A stretch of DNA of 36,488 nucleotides from a virus, in IMG/VR virus record IMGVR_UViG_3300033153_010825, positions 1,456 to 37,943 of that record, one strand, 5' to 3'. A program made the position numbers and the translations under genes. Shown here one piece after another: positions 22,185 through 30,115 of the stretch (position 1 is the first letter of the stretch; each line of letters begins with the position of its first letter). Under the pieces are notes generated by a model that saw only the letters and a program-made list of their open reading frames with translations, was not told the DNA's origin and ran no database searches.

Positions 22185-22736
22185 ATGTACGGAGCCGCAC
22201 TGCCCGCGGGCAACTACCTCGGCTCGCTCGGGCGCTACGGCGGGCGTGGTGCGCCATCTTCGCAGGGAGCTGCGATGCGTGGTCTGGCGAAAGCACACGC
22301 GCTCGGTGGCACGGGGCTGCGCGGTCTTGGGAACGTCGACTTCTGCGATTCAGGATGGAGCGCGTTCGGTGCCATCCTTGGTGCTGCGGGCGGCGTGATT
22401 ACTGGAGCCGCCGGAACGGGCGAGGATCGCGATGCAGGTGTGGCGGCGGCTGGCACTGGCATGTCGACGCTGTCTTCGGTGTGGGGAACGCAGTGTACGA
22501 ACCAGGCCGCCGCAGCCGGCGTTGAAGCGCAACGCGAGTTTGATCAGCAGCTCGCCCAGCAACGTCTCAACAACGAGATGGCGATTGCGCAGGCGCGCAT
22601 GCAGAACGAGATGGCGCTGGCCTCGCGTCAGCAGCAGGGTGGCAGTGCCATCGCGGGGCTGGACAACCAGACGCTGCTGATCGGTGCAGGTGTCGTCGGT
22701 GCGGTCATTCTTGGAGCGCTCCTTCTGAGGCGTTGA
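22185..22736 (+). CDS. tail-anchored membrane protein with coiled region, 183 aa
   Basis: Gly-rich N-terminus with L-R-G-L-G-N (45-50), a weakly hydrophobic Gly/Ala stretch (about 58-76), a Gln/Met-rich helix (E-F-D-Q-Q-L-A-Q-Q-R-L-N-N-E-M-A and on), and a final membrane span (L-L-I-G-A-G-V-V-G-A-V-I-L-G-A-L-L-L) ending in R-R. Overlaps the next start (TGATG). Probable envelope or virion-membrane protein. Confidence 0.65.
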   Translation: MYGAALPAGNYLGSLGRYGGRGAPSSQGAAMRGLAKAHALGGTGLRGLGNVDFCDSGWSAFGAILGAAGGVITGAAGTGEDRDAGVAAAGTGMSTLSSVWGTQCTNQAAAAGVEAQREFDQQLAQQRLNNEMAIAQARMQNEMALASRQQQGGSAIAGLDNQTLLIGAGVVGAVILGALLLRR

Positions 22737-24499
22737 TGCCGCTCTATCGGCCACAACTTGCTGGTCTCGCGCGTCGTGGTCTTGGTGCGGCGTACTTGCC
22801 GACGGCTGCCACGCTCACCCTTCCCGAGGGCGTGAGCCATGAGGATCTGTCTCGGCAGAGGTTGACGGCGCCAGAGCGGGAAGCAGTGGCTGCGCAAGCG
22901 CAAGCCGCGTTTGAGCCGCACCTTGTGGCGGCGCGCGAACGGTCCGCCATGTTTGGCTGGGATCGGAGCTGGGCGAAGGACGCTCGGTGGACGGATGCGC
23001 GGCTCTGCTTGGGGCGCGAAGAAATTGTACCGTGGACGCCTGCCTGCGGTGGATCGCCCATCTGTGAGTGGGGGCTCTACAACGTCCAGGTGCCCTGTAC
23101 CCACGCGATGTGGGCGCGGGTCATGTTTCAGGAGACGCGCTACATCTGGGCGCAGGAGCAGCTCGCGGCGCATCTCGCGAACAAGCCGCCCGAGCTGTCG
23201 GCGCAGTACGCGCGCCAGTGGGTGCAGTGGACACGTGAGGTGTTCCGTCTCGTGACGCTCGCGCGGTGGAGCACGAACATCTCGAACGACTACTACCCGT
23301 ATGGTGAGCGGACACGCGCGAAGATGTCCGAGATCATTGGGTCGCTCCACCCGAGCTTTCGTACGCCTGCGAAGGTTCATCCGTCAGACGTAGGTGTCGC
23401 GAAGAATCGGTACACGCTCTCGCTCTGGATGCCGCGAGACTACAACGTGGTGCGTCGTGCGTACGGGTGGGCTGCAGGTGGCGAGCAGGTGCCGCAACAT
23501 TCGGCAGCGTTTGATCCCGTGCGCAAGTTTCAGGACGTGGGGCACGGGAGAGCCGTGCCAGTTGGGGCCACGAGTCCCGCGCGTAGTCCGTTCCCGCACA
23601 GCACGATAGCAAGCTGGCCTTGGCGGTGGATTCCGCGCTACCCGGGATCAGACCCTGTCGCACAGATGGTCGCCTGGTTCGAGGTAACGCTTGGCAGCAG
23701 CACGTACTGGTACAGTGATTCGTCGGCGTTGATCGAGTACGTGACCCGTGATTGCGGGTTCGACATTCGTGCCGGGCACATTTGCGTGAAGCAGACTCAG
23801 GCCCCCTTCCACTGGGGGACGGCGCGGTCGACGATCGCCATTGCCACGGCGATGGCTGAAGACATCGTTGCCCAACCATACGCGCAGGTGGCTGCGGCAG
23901 GGCTGTCGCAGTGGTTGACGCGCTACGAAGAGCTGCCTCCTGAGTTACAGGTGTTCGGAGGAGATCTTCTGGCGCCGATTCGGGAAACAGTACACGAGCT
24001 CTTGCGGGCGAGCGCTCACGGCGCGAGTGCGATTTTAGCACTAGGCGGGGCAGCGTCTGCAGGGTTCACGACGGCAGTTGCCGCTGTGCTGAGCGGTATC
24101 GTAGAGCTGCTCATCCTCTTCAAGGCTGCGGCAATCGGTGGTGGCGTTCTCGAGGAGGCCTGCCTTTCTGCTCCCGTGATTCGGTCGATTCCACTACCCG
24201 ATCTCGAAGGGCTGTCCGCGTGCGACTTCGACACACGACAGGGGTCAGGGGACGTCGAGCAGTTTGAGCGGCTCGTGCGCCGCGTTGATGCTGTTCGACG
24301 TGAAGCTGCCGCAGGTCTGCCCGTCGCGGCCTGGCTCGAGGCGTCACGCAACGCAGAACGTGGCAACGTGGCCGAGCTCTTGGTCCCGCCCTTTGAGTTA
24401 CCTCCTCCAGGCGGTGAGCCGACGTTCCCGTGGCTTGGTCTCGGGGTCGCAGGTGCGGTACTTGTCGGTGGCGTACTTTTGTTGCGGGGAGAAGGATGA
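22736..24499 (+). CDS. large tail-anchored protein, 587 aa
   Basis: ATG at 22736 follows the previous stop (TGATG). A long folded domain rich in Trp and Tyr, with short cysteine motifs (P-A-C-G-G-S-P-I-C-E-W, V-P-C-T-H-A-M-W), then a hydrophobic Ala/Gly segment (about 430-465), and a C-terminal anchor (W-L-G-L-G-V-A-G-A-V-L-V-G-G-V-L-L-L-R-G-E-G). No family recognised. Its size and placement among anchored proteins make it a candidate for a membrane-attached vertex, receptor or DNA-delivery protein. Confidence 0.62.
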   Translation: MPLYRPQLAGLARRGLGAAYLPTAATLTLPEGVSHEDLSRQRLTAPEREAVAAQAQAAFEPHLVAARERSAMFGWDRSWAKDARWTDARLCLGREEIVPWTPACGGSPICEWGLYNVQVPCTHAMWARVMFQETRYIWAQEQLAAHLANKPPELSAQYARQWVQWTREVFRLVTLARWSTNISNDYYPYGERTRAKMSEIIGSLHPSFRTPAKVHPSDVGVAKNRYTLSLWMPRDYNVVRRAYGWAAGGEQVPQHSAAFDPVRKFQDVGHGRAVPVGATSPARSPFPHSTIASWPWRWIPRYPGSDPVAQMVAWFEVTLGSSTYWYSDSSALIEYVTRDCGFDIRAGHICVKQTQAPFHWGTARSTIAIATAMAEDIVAQPYAQVAAAGLSQWLTRYEELPPELQVFGGDLLAPIRETVHELLRASAHGASAILALGGAASAGFTTAVAAVLSGIVELLILFKAAAIGGGVLEEACLSAPVIRSIPLPDLEGLSACDFDTRQGSGDVEQFERLVRRVDAVRREAAAGLPVAAWLEASRNAERGNVAELLVPPFELPPPGGEPTFPWLGLGVAGAVLVGGVLLLRGEG

Positions 24500-24879
24500 C
24501 GATAATCTCAGTGCGCCCGGGTCTCGGACAGGCAGGCCAGTTCTCGCCCGCGTTTCTGTCGGCAATGTCGCAGCGTGCGCTTCCGCTTGCGCTCACGTCT
24601 GGTGCGGCTGGCGGTGCGGCTGGCGGTGCGGTGAGCGGGCCTAGCGAGGTGTGCTTGTGCAAGGCCGAAGCGACGCTCTCTGCTCTTGGCGGGAGTGACC
24701 CGGTGCTGCTCAACCAGCTCGCCGCGGTCTGTGCGACGAACGAAGCGGCGTTCGACGAGACAGCGTCTGCGGCAGGTGTGGACCTGGCAGCGTGCAAACC
24801 GTGGTATATGCGAAAGACGACGTGGATCGTGGGCGGCTTGGCTGCTGCAGCGGGCGTCGTCTTGTGGATGCGCAAATGA
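24496..24879 (+). CDS. tail-anchored protein with cysteines, 127 aa
   Basis: ATG at 24496 overlaps the previous stop (ATGA). It contains an R-P-G-L-G-Q motif near the N-terminus, C-L-C and two further cysteines spaced across a helical centre, and a C-terminal membrane span W-I-V-G-G-L-A-A-A-A-G-V-V-L-W ending in M-R-K. Cysteines in a region outside the membrane could form disulfides in a virion. Family unknown. Confidence 0.62.
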   Translation: MTIISVRPGLGQAGQFSPAFLSAMSQRALPLALTSGAAGGAAGGAVSGPSEVCLCKAEATLSALGGSDPVLLNQLAAVCATNEAAFDETASAAGVDLAACKPWYMRKTTWIVGGLAAAAGVVLWMRK

Positions 24880-25433
24880 CGAGCTTGGCAGATGTACTGC
24901 GTGCGCGAGGTGTCGCTCGAGGGCTGGGGATCGCTCCAGGCGGGTTCGACCGGGGCAGCACGATCCTGTCGCATTCACGGGGACTCGGTAGCGGTATCCT
25001 CGCACCGCCGCCTCCAGGTCCTGGCCCGATGATCGGCCTGCAGGCGCCGACGCTCAGCCCGTTGGTGGCCCAGACGGTCAACAGTGCGGTGATGCCGGCG
25101 ACGCTGCAGCCAGCGCCGATGATTCAGACGAGCATTGTGCCTCCCGGTGCATCTGCGCCGCGGGATTGGACGCCCCCCGAGCTGCCCGTGTACAACGCGG
25201 GCGCTCCTGCGGCAGAAGTTCATGTAGGGGACGCGCGCCGCAGTCAGTCCCCGACTGTTGCGGATGATGCCTCGACGCCGCCTCCTCCTGTGCGTGAGGA
25301 GTTTCTGTCTGACACGGCACTCGTGCAGGGGGGCGGAGTTTCTTTTCGGCTGCCATTTGGCTGGCCATGGTGGATTTGGGCTACGATTGGCGTGGGCGGC
25401 GCGATTGGCGTCTACGCGTTGACGAGGCGCTGA
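24876..25433 (+). CDS. Pro-rich tail-anchored protein, 185 aa
   Basis: ATG at 24876 overlaps the previous stop (ATGA). Two G-L-G motifs near the N-terminus (R-G-L-G-I and R-G-L-G-S), then a long Pro/Ala-rich extended region (P-P-P-P-G-P-G-P and P-P-P-P-V-R), then a span W-W-I-W-A-T-I-G-V-G-G-A-I-G-V-Y-A-L ending in T-R-R. The layout suggests a stalk: disordered spacer on a membrane anchor. Confidence 0.62.
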   Translation: MTSLADVLRARGVARGLGIAPGGFDRGSTILSHSRGLGSGILAPPPPGPGPMIGLQAPTLSPLVAQTVNSAVMPATLQPAPMIQTSIVPPGASAPRDWTPPELPVYNAGAPAAEVHVGDARRSQSPTVADDASTPPPPVREEFLSDTALVQGGGVSFRLPFGWPWWIWATIGVGGAIGVYALTRR

Positions 25434-25463
25434 CAGACAGCGTGAACCGAAGAGGAGAGCAGC

Positions 25464-25709
25464 ATGGCTCGTAGAAAGTCGCGCAAGTGCAGGTTCGGCA
25501 AGGTGAAGACAGGTCCGCGCAAGGGGCGGTGCCGTAAGCGGAAGCTCAGCGGCGCAGCAGCTCGTAGGGGCAAGAAGCGGCGCAGCAAGAAGGACATCAC
25601 GTTGTCGAGTGGCAAGTGCCGCTGGGGCAAGGTCAGTCAGGGTCCGCGCAAGGGCAAGTGCCTCAAGAACAAGCGCTGTCGTCCTCTGAAGCGTCGTCGT
25701 CGTAGGTAG
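25464..25709 (+). CDS. protamine-like highly basic protein with two repeats, 81 aa
   Basis: About half the residues are Lys or Arg. Two copies of a motif C-R-[FW]-G-K-V-x-x-G-P-R-K-G-[RK]-C lie at residues 9-23 and 52-66, linked by a basic helix and ended by R-R-R-R-R. The paired cysteines could bind metal or form disulfides; the charge fits DNA condensation in the particle. Strong Shine-Dalgarno AGAGGAG. Host or viral histone-like action is possible, but the repeat is unlike the known families I can name. Confidence 0.65.
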   Translation: MARRKSRKCRFGKVKTGPRKGRCRKRKLSGAAARRGKKRRSKKDITLSSGKCRWGKVSQGPRKGKCLKNKRCRPLKRRRRR

Positions 25710-25715
25710 GACGCG

Positions 25716-26495
25716 GTGTCGGCGCAGCGTGAGGTCCGCGTCGTTCAGGCGCTTCTGGGCGAGTTGTGGGCGTACTTCTCGAGCCTGCGGCGCGGTGAGC
25801 TCACTGCAGCGCCGTCGATCTTGACGGCATTCCAGCAGGACTACAACGCGTACCGCGGCTCGCTTGCGGACTACGTACGCAGCGCTGGTGCGTCGATCGA
25901 TGTCCCTCCTGCACTCGGCATCGACGGTGTGTGGGGTCGTCATACACGTGGCGCGGCCATGGCCGTGATCCGCATTAGTGGCCCGACGGCGTGGGCCCAC
26001 GTTCCTGCTCCACCTCGTGTGAGCGAACAGCTCGGCGCCTGGTGGTGGACCCATCTTGCGGGGACGGTTCCTGCGGGGATGCCCCCGTGGGATGCCGTCA
26101 ACGCGACGGTGAATCAGGGCGCGAATGCTGGGACGGTGCTGAGTCAGTGGGCGTTTGGGTACGTCGAGGGTATCGGCGGTGCGCAGACTACGAGTGCGCC
26201 GGTCGGTTCAGGTGGCCTGCTGTCCCCTGAAGCCATGCGCGGCATGCTCCAATCTGGTCCAGCGTCGCGGGTGGCGGCGCTGCTGACGCAGATGAGTCCT
26301 GGCGAGCGTGCGGCGATGGTTGGTTCGGGAGCAGATTTTCCCGGGGGAAGTTCGCCGACGACGCTCGATCCATTGTTCATCGCGGGACGCCCACCGCGTG
26401 CAGATCGCCCGGCCTGGCCCTACTACGTGATCGGTGCAGGCGTTCTAGCGCTTGGCGGCGCGCTCACGTTCAACGCCTGGAGACGTAGTCGGTGA
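25716..26495 (+). CDS. second peptidoglycan-binding-like, tail-anchored protein, 259 aa
   Basis: The N-terminal 90 residues match the peptidoglycan-binding fold: V-R-V-V-Q-A-L-L-G-E-L, ..., L-G-I-D-G-V-W-G-R-H-T-R-G-A-A-M-A-V. The G-I-D-G-V-W-G-x-x-T signature is especially clear. The C-terminal anchor Y-Y-V-I-G-A-G-V-L-A-L-G-G-A-L-T-F-N ends in R-R-S-R. Start is GTG at 25716. It has the same build as 19912..20385, so the arm carries two anchored wall-binding proteins, probably for host attachment or wall penetration. Confidence 0.7.
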   Translation: MSAQREVRVVQALLGELWAYFSSLRRGELTAAPSILTAFQQDYNAYRGSLADYVRSAGASIDVPPALGIDGVWGRHTRGAAMAVIRISGPTAWAHVPAPPRVSEQLGAWWWTHLAGTVPAGMPPWDAVNATVNQGANAGTVLSQWAFGYVEGIGGAQTTSAPVGSGGLLSPEAMRGMLQSGPASRVAALLTQMSPGERAAMVGSGADFPGGSSPTTLDPLFIAGRPPRADRPAWPYYVIGAGVLALGGALTFNAWRRSR

Positions 26496-26905
26496 ACCAC
26501 ATGCGACAGAGCCTGGGCGCGATCACGCCTGATCAACTGGCACAGTCGAACCAGATGGTCGAGGAGCTGAACCGCCGGCTGGCACACCAGTTCGGCATTC
26601 TGCGCCAGGCTGAGACCGCGGGCTTCGACGGGGACCTCCTCGCAGAGCTGCGTGCGACGCATGCGCGGCTCTTCGCGCAGCTCCAATCCCTCACTGACAC
26701 GATCCCGTCGCTTTCGACGAGTGCGTTCGACGAGTGGATTACACGTGCCACCGGGTTTGAAAGCTCGCTCTCGGCCTTCGAGGCGCAAACACGTGCCCGT
26801 CTACCTGGAGCGGCGCCGACAGGCATCATCGCTGCGTCAACCATCGGGGCACTCGTCTTGGCTGGTGGCATCGCTGCTCTCATCTGGTACGGGACGAAGC
26901 GGTGA
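26492..26905 (+). CDS. tail-anchored helical protein, 137 aa
   Basis: GTG at 26492 overlaps the previous stop (GTGA). The long N-terminal helix (Q-S-N-Q-M-V-E-E-L-N-R-R-L-A-H-Q-F-G-I-L) and two more helices suggest a coiled coil, followed by a span A-S-T-I-G-A-L-V-L-A-G-G-I-A-A-L-I-W-Y-G ending in T-K-R. No recognised domain. Confidence 0.62.
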   Translation: MNHMRQSLGAITPDQLAQSNQMVEELNRRLAHQFGILRQAETAGFDGDLLAELRATHARLFAQLQSLTDTIPSLSTSAFDEWITRATGFESSLSAFEAQTRARLPGAAPTGIIAASTIGALVLAGGIAALIWYGTKR

Positions 26906-27156
26906 GCAAACAGCGCGCGATCAAGGTTGTGACGCTCGGTGAACTCGACCGTGGTACGGACCCGTGTGATTGTGGCACACCGCTCAAAGCGCCCTCGAGC
27001 AGGCCAGCGAGGTTGAAGCTAGGCAAGCTGGGGCGTATGGGTAAGAATTGCGTCATCGACGAGGACGACAATGTTGTGCGATGCTTCCGCAGCAAAAAGA
27101 TTGCGCAAAAGATTGCACGGGGCTTCGGCCCCGGATTCCGGGTAAAAGCCGGATGA
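26902..27156 (+). CDS. small cysteine-containing protein, 84 aa
   Basis: GTG at 26902 overlaps the previous stop. C22-D-C24-G-T, then a basic loop, then G-K-N-C-V-I-D-E-D-D-N-V-V-R-C-F, giving four cysteines, enough for one metal site. The C-terminus is basic. After it lies a 77-bp gap (27157..27233) with a T5 run and the next Shine-Dalgarno but no gene. Confidence 0.6.
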   Translation: MSKQRAIKVVTLGELDRGTDPCDCGTPLKAPSSRPARLKLGKLGRMGKNCVIDEDDNVVRCFRSKKIAQKIARGFGPGFRVKAG

Positions 27157-27233
27157 TGGGGTGGCGGCCCCCGGAACCCTCCGCGCCGTCAGACTGAACA
27201 GTTTTTCCCGCTCGAGGTACAGAGGAGATAGAG

Positions 27234-27854
27234 ATGGCACGTCGTCGTAACAGCAAGGGTCAGTTCGTGAAGGGTGGCGGCGGAAGTCGTCGTCGGCGTC
27301 CGCGTCGTCGTGGCATGGGCAGCATCATCACGGTTCGCCGTGGCATGGGTGCGCTTGACATGCAGGGCGCGTTGCCGGTTCTGATCGGTGGCGGCCTGGC
27401 GGCTCTCACGAGCCTTGGGCTGCGTTGGTTCGTCAACCCTGCCGCGGGGCAGACCCAGAACATGCTCGTCAAGTGGGCACCGCTCTTCGGCACTGCCGTC
27501 GGCGCGGTTGGGTCCATCGCGCTGTGGTTCATGGGCGGCCAGACTGCGGCAGTGCAGAGTGCGCTCAGCGCGGCCACAGTTGGCGCGTTCGGCGTCGGCA
27601 CCGACATGGTGCTCAAGGAGAAGCCGACGCTTCTGAGCGTGATCGCGGCAGCAGCTCCGGCGGCGAACGCGCCAACCGTGGCGGGTTTCGGCGCGATTGT
27701 CCCTGAGTACTCCTCGCCCGGCATGGGCGCGATCGCGATGGAGTCGGTGGGCGCGGGCGGACGACGTGCGGGCACGATCGGCAGCTACGGGGAGACCGTC
27801 TCGCTCAGCGGTGTGAACACCGGCGCCTTCGGGACGCCTGGCTTCCAGGCCTGA
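27234..27854 (+). CDS. membrane protein with basic N-terminus, 206 aa
   Basis: Starts M-A-R-R-R-N-S-K-G-Q-F-V-K-G-G-G-G-S-R-R-R-R, then hydrophobic segments at about residues 45-64, 76-98 and 105-125, and a Gly-rich C-terminus (G-A-G-G-R-R-A-G). The short-basic-then-membrane plan suits a virion-membrane protein facing DNA. Shine-Dalgarno GAGGAGATAGAG before the ATG. Directly precedes the three tandem paralogues. Confidence 0.65.
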   Translation: MARRRNSKGQFVKGGGGSRRRRPRRRGMGSIITVRRGMGALDMQGALPVLIGGGLAALTSLGLRWFVNPAAGQTQNMLVKWAPLFGTAVGAVGSIALWFMGGQTAAVQSALSAATVGAFGVGTDMVLKEKPTLLSVIAAAAPAANAPTVAGFGAIVPEYSSPGMGAIAMESVGAGGRRAGTIGSYGETVSLSGVNTGAFGTPGFQA

Positions 27855-27879
27855 GTCGAGCTCCACAGGAGAAAGCTAA

Positions 27880-28608
27880 ATGCTCAATCAAATCACAACG
27901 ATGCGCCTGCCTGATGGAAGCGAAGTTGCGTTTGTCGATTGGCAGGACAAACCGTTATTTTCGACGGTGGACCTTCTGGGCGGCTTCACCGACGCAGACA
28001 TCGACGCGTTCACCTACGTCCCTGGTGACACCGTCCCGTCTACGCAGAACGGCACGCTTCCGCGTACCAGCACTGAGCGCGACACCAACGCGTCCACACC
28101 GGGCGGGATGGCGAGCACCGAAGAGATGCTCGTGTACGCGATCAAGCCCTACTACGTGGAGACACGTACGGCTGACGCGACGCCCACGAGCTTCCAGTCG
28201 GTCAACTTCCAGCAAGGCGGCCAGCCTGTCCCGAGTGTCTCGAGGCTCGCGGTCTTGTTCGACTTCATGGTGCTGCGTCTCATCGTAAGCCAGAAGACCG
28301 AGCAGGAAGGCGGCCTCGCGTACTTCAACACGGGCTTTGGTCCGTTTGCAGGCGCTGGGCAGGACGCGAGCGCTACTGCGACGATTCCTCGAGGCGGCGC
28401 AGGGTTGCCGACGCAGGAGGCGGTTCGCTCGTACGTGATCCCGGTCCACATCGGCGGCCAGGAGAAGTACCGCGTGCAGCTCGCCAACGACGCGGGGGCC
28501 ACCGTGACCTTCGGTCTCGACGAGGCGACGCCGCCTGTCGCGGACAACCAGTTGGTCATGCAGGTGAAGATCTACCTCGACGGCCTCTACAAGCGTCCGG
28601 TGAGCTGA
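27880..28608 (+). CDS. virion-module paralogue A, 242 aa (candidate jelly-roll structural protein)
   Basis: First of three tandem relatives. Shared features: R-L-P-D-G-S-E-V near the start, then D-W and F-S-T-V, A-F-T-Y-V-P-G-D, a T-x-R-D-T-N motif, and the end K-I-Y-L-D-G-L-Y-K-R-P-V-S. Predicted to be almost all beta strand, with length and closing strand as in compact jelly-roll proteins. AGGAG lies 9 bases before the ATG. Multiple similar copies fit capsid, penton or spike components; no sequence family can be named. Confidence 0.68.
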   Translation: MLNQITTMRLPDGSEVAFVDWQDKPLFSTVDLLGGFTDADIDAFTYVPGDTVPSTQNGTLPRTSTERDTNASTPGGMASTEEMLVYAIKPYYVETRTADATPTSFQSVNFQQGGQPVPSVSRLAVLFDFMVLRLIVSQKTEQEGGLAYFNTGFGPFAGAGQDASATATIPRGGAGLPTQEAVRSYVIPVHIGGQEKYRVQLANDAGATVTFGLDEATPPVADNQLVMQVKIYLDGLYKRPVS

Positions 28609-28624
28609 GGCGTAGGAGAAGACC

Positions 28625-29335
28625 ATGGCACAACTCTGGAAAATCAGACTTCCTGACGGGCGCGTTCTCACCCCCGGTGACTGGACCAGCTCGGAGCCGC
28701 TCTACTCCACCGTGGAGATCGGCGCGGGACCGTTCCCTGTCCTCACGGCGTTCAGCTACGGCATCGGTGGGGGTGCGGTTCCCGGTTCGCCGGGCCCGCG
28801 TCGCTCGACGCTCGCTGATACGAACCTGCAGGGCGAGGGCGCGCGTCTTCCTGAAAACGAAGAGCTCATCGCGTACTCGCTCAACATCGAAGCGTTCCTC
28901 ATCGGGCCCGATGCGGCGAACAACGAGCTGCCGCCGGTTGACCCGCCGGACGCGAACCTCGTCGACATGCTGCGGCTGCAGCGCGACCTCTTGGTCATCA
29001 CGAGGATCGCGTTCGTCAAGGAGTACACTCGAGCGCCTCTCAGCATGTTCCCTGCGTCGACTGGTGTGGTGCAGTACAACTCCGCGGCGCGGACGCAGGT
29101 CAGCGCCGGGGTCGGCGGCTACGTCGCGTCGAACAACGGTGGTGCGAGCGTCTGTGACGGTCGTCAGTTCGCGTCACCGCTGTACATCGCGGGTGGCGAG
29201 AGCTTGGCGGTCGACATTAGGCCGGGACCTGGCTCCGTCACTAACCTGGGTGGGGTGACCACAGGACTGCCTGCAGACAGTCGCTACCGTCTGCGGCTCT
29301 ACTTCGAGGGCTACCGTCGCCGTCCGGTGGCGTGA
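28625..29335 (+). CDS. virion-module paralogue B, 236 aa
   Basis: Second copy: K-I-R-L-P-D-G-R-V, D-W, Y-S-T-V, T-A-F-S-Y-G-I, a D-T-N motif, and the end L-R-L-Y-F-E-G-Y-R-R-R-P-V-A. It is more diverged from A than C is. Good Shine-Dalgarno (TAGGAGAAGACC, then ATG). The three genes are 12-16 bp apart and surely co-transcribed. Candidate structural subunit. Confidence 0.68.
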   Translation: MAQLWKIRLPDGRVLTPGDWTSSEPLYSTVEIGAGPFPVLTAFSYGIGGGAVPGSPGPRRSTLADTNLQGEGARLPENEELIAYSLNIEAFLIGPDAANNELPPVDPPDANLVDMLRLQRDLLVITRIAFVKEYTRAPLSMFPASTGVVQYNSAARTQVSAGVGGYVASNNGGASVCDGRQFASPLYIAGGESLAVDIRPGPGSVTNLGGVTTGLPADSRYRLRLYFEGYRRRPVA

Positions 29336-29347
29336 GGAGCACACGAC

Positions 29348-30040
29348 ATGGCTATCAAAAAAGTGCATCTTCCTGATGGAAGCGAAGTGGTCATCGATGA
29401 GTGGCTCCACTGGCCGCAATTTTCGACGATCGAGTTCGGTGCGGGGATCCCGCTCCACCTTCGCGCATTCACCTACGTCCAGGGACAGAACATCCCCCAG
29501 CAGGGTGTGATCCCCGGCGGACCGCGGATCGCGAACGAGGTGGACACCAACCAGGTGAGCCGCACGCGGATGAACCACGACGAGGCCTACCTCGCGTACT
29601 CCATCACGTACGAGAACTTCGCGCTCTCGGACGACACGATCCCGGATGCGTCGCCTGGCGGTATTCTGGTTGCGCCGGCACCTGTGCTCAGCAGCCAGAA
29701 CTTGCGTCGTCTGGATCGCGACGTGGTGGTGTCCCTCATCATCGGCGCAGGTATCCGCAAGCCGCAGTTCTCTGCTCCCTTCTCGTGGATCGGGCAGAGC
29801 GCGGGTGCGCCGGCCTGGACGTCGGGTGACGCGGTCGCGGCGGGTGTCAACTTCAACTACGGCACGGGAGGAGACATCACCGCGAAGAACCAGCGGCGGT
29901 GGAACTTGCCGATCTTCATCCAGTCGGATCGCGTGATGTTCTTGCGCGTTCGGTCGGAGCAGGGCGCTATCCTGGGGCTCTCTCAGGCAGTGCGGCAGCG
30001 CTGGTACTTGGACGGGCTCAAGCGGCGTCCGGTCGCCTGA
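29348..30040 (+). CDS. virion-module paralogue C, 230 aa
   Basis: Third copy: K-V-H-L-P-D-G-S-E-V, E-W, F-S-T-I, R-A-F-T-Y-V-Q-G, V-D-T-N, and the end R-W-Y-L-D-G-L-K-R-R-P-V-A. Shares L-P-D-G-S-E-V and A-F-T-Y-V with A. GAGGAG precedes the ATG. Its stop is followed by a GC-rich hairpin region (30063..30095) that may partly end transcription of this cluster. Confidence 0.68.
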   Translation: MAIKKVHLPDGSEVVIDEWLHWPQFSTIEFGAGIPLHLRAFTYVQGQNIPQQGVIPGGPRIANEVDTNQVSRTRMNHDEAYLAYSITYENFALSDDTIPDASPGGILVAPAPVLSSQNLRRLDRDVVVSLIIGAGIRKPQFSAPFSWIGQSAGAPAWTSGDAVAAGVNFNYGTGGDITAKNQRRWNLPIFIQSDRVMFLRVRSEQGAILGLSQAVRQRWYLDGLKRRPVA

Positions 30041-30062
30041 TCGGGGCCGAATGAATGGCGAC

Positions 30063-30095
30063 GCGCCCCTTGGGTCCTCGAGACTCGAGGGGCGT
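30063..30095 (+). terminator. possible partial terminator after the three paralogues
   Basis: CGCCCC and GGGGCG flank the self-complementary CCTCGAG-A-CTCGAGG, allowing a long GC hairpin, followed by TTCGTCTGT, which is only weakly U-rich. It would lower expression of downstream genes relative to the paralogue cluster. Confidence 0.4.
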
Positions 30096-30115
30096 TCGTC
30101 TGTGAGGAGGTGAGC

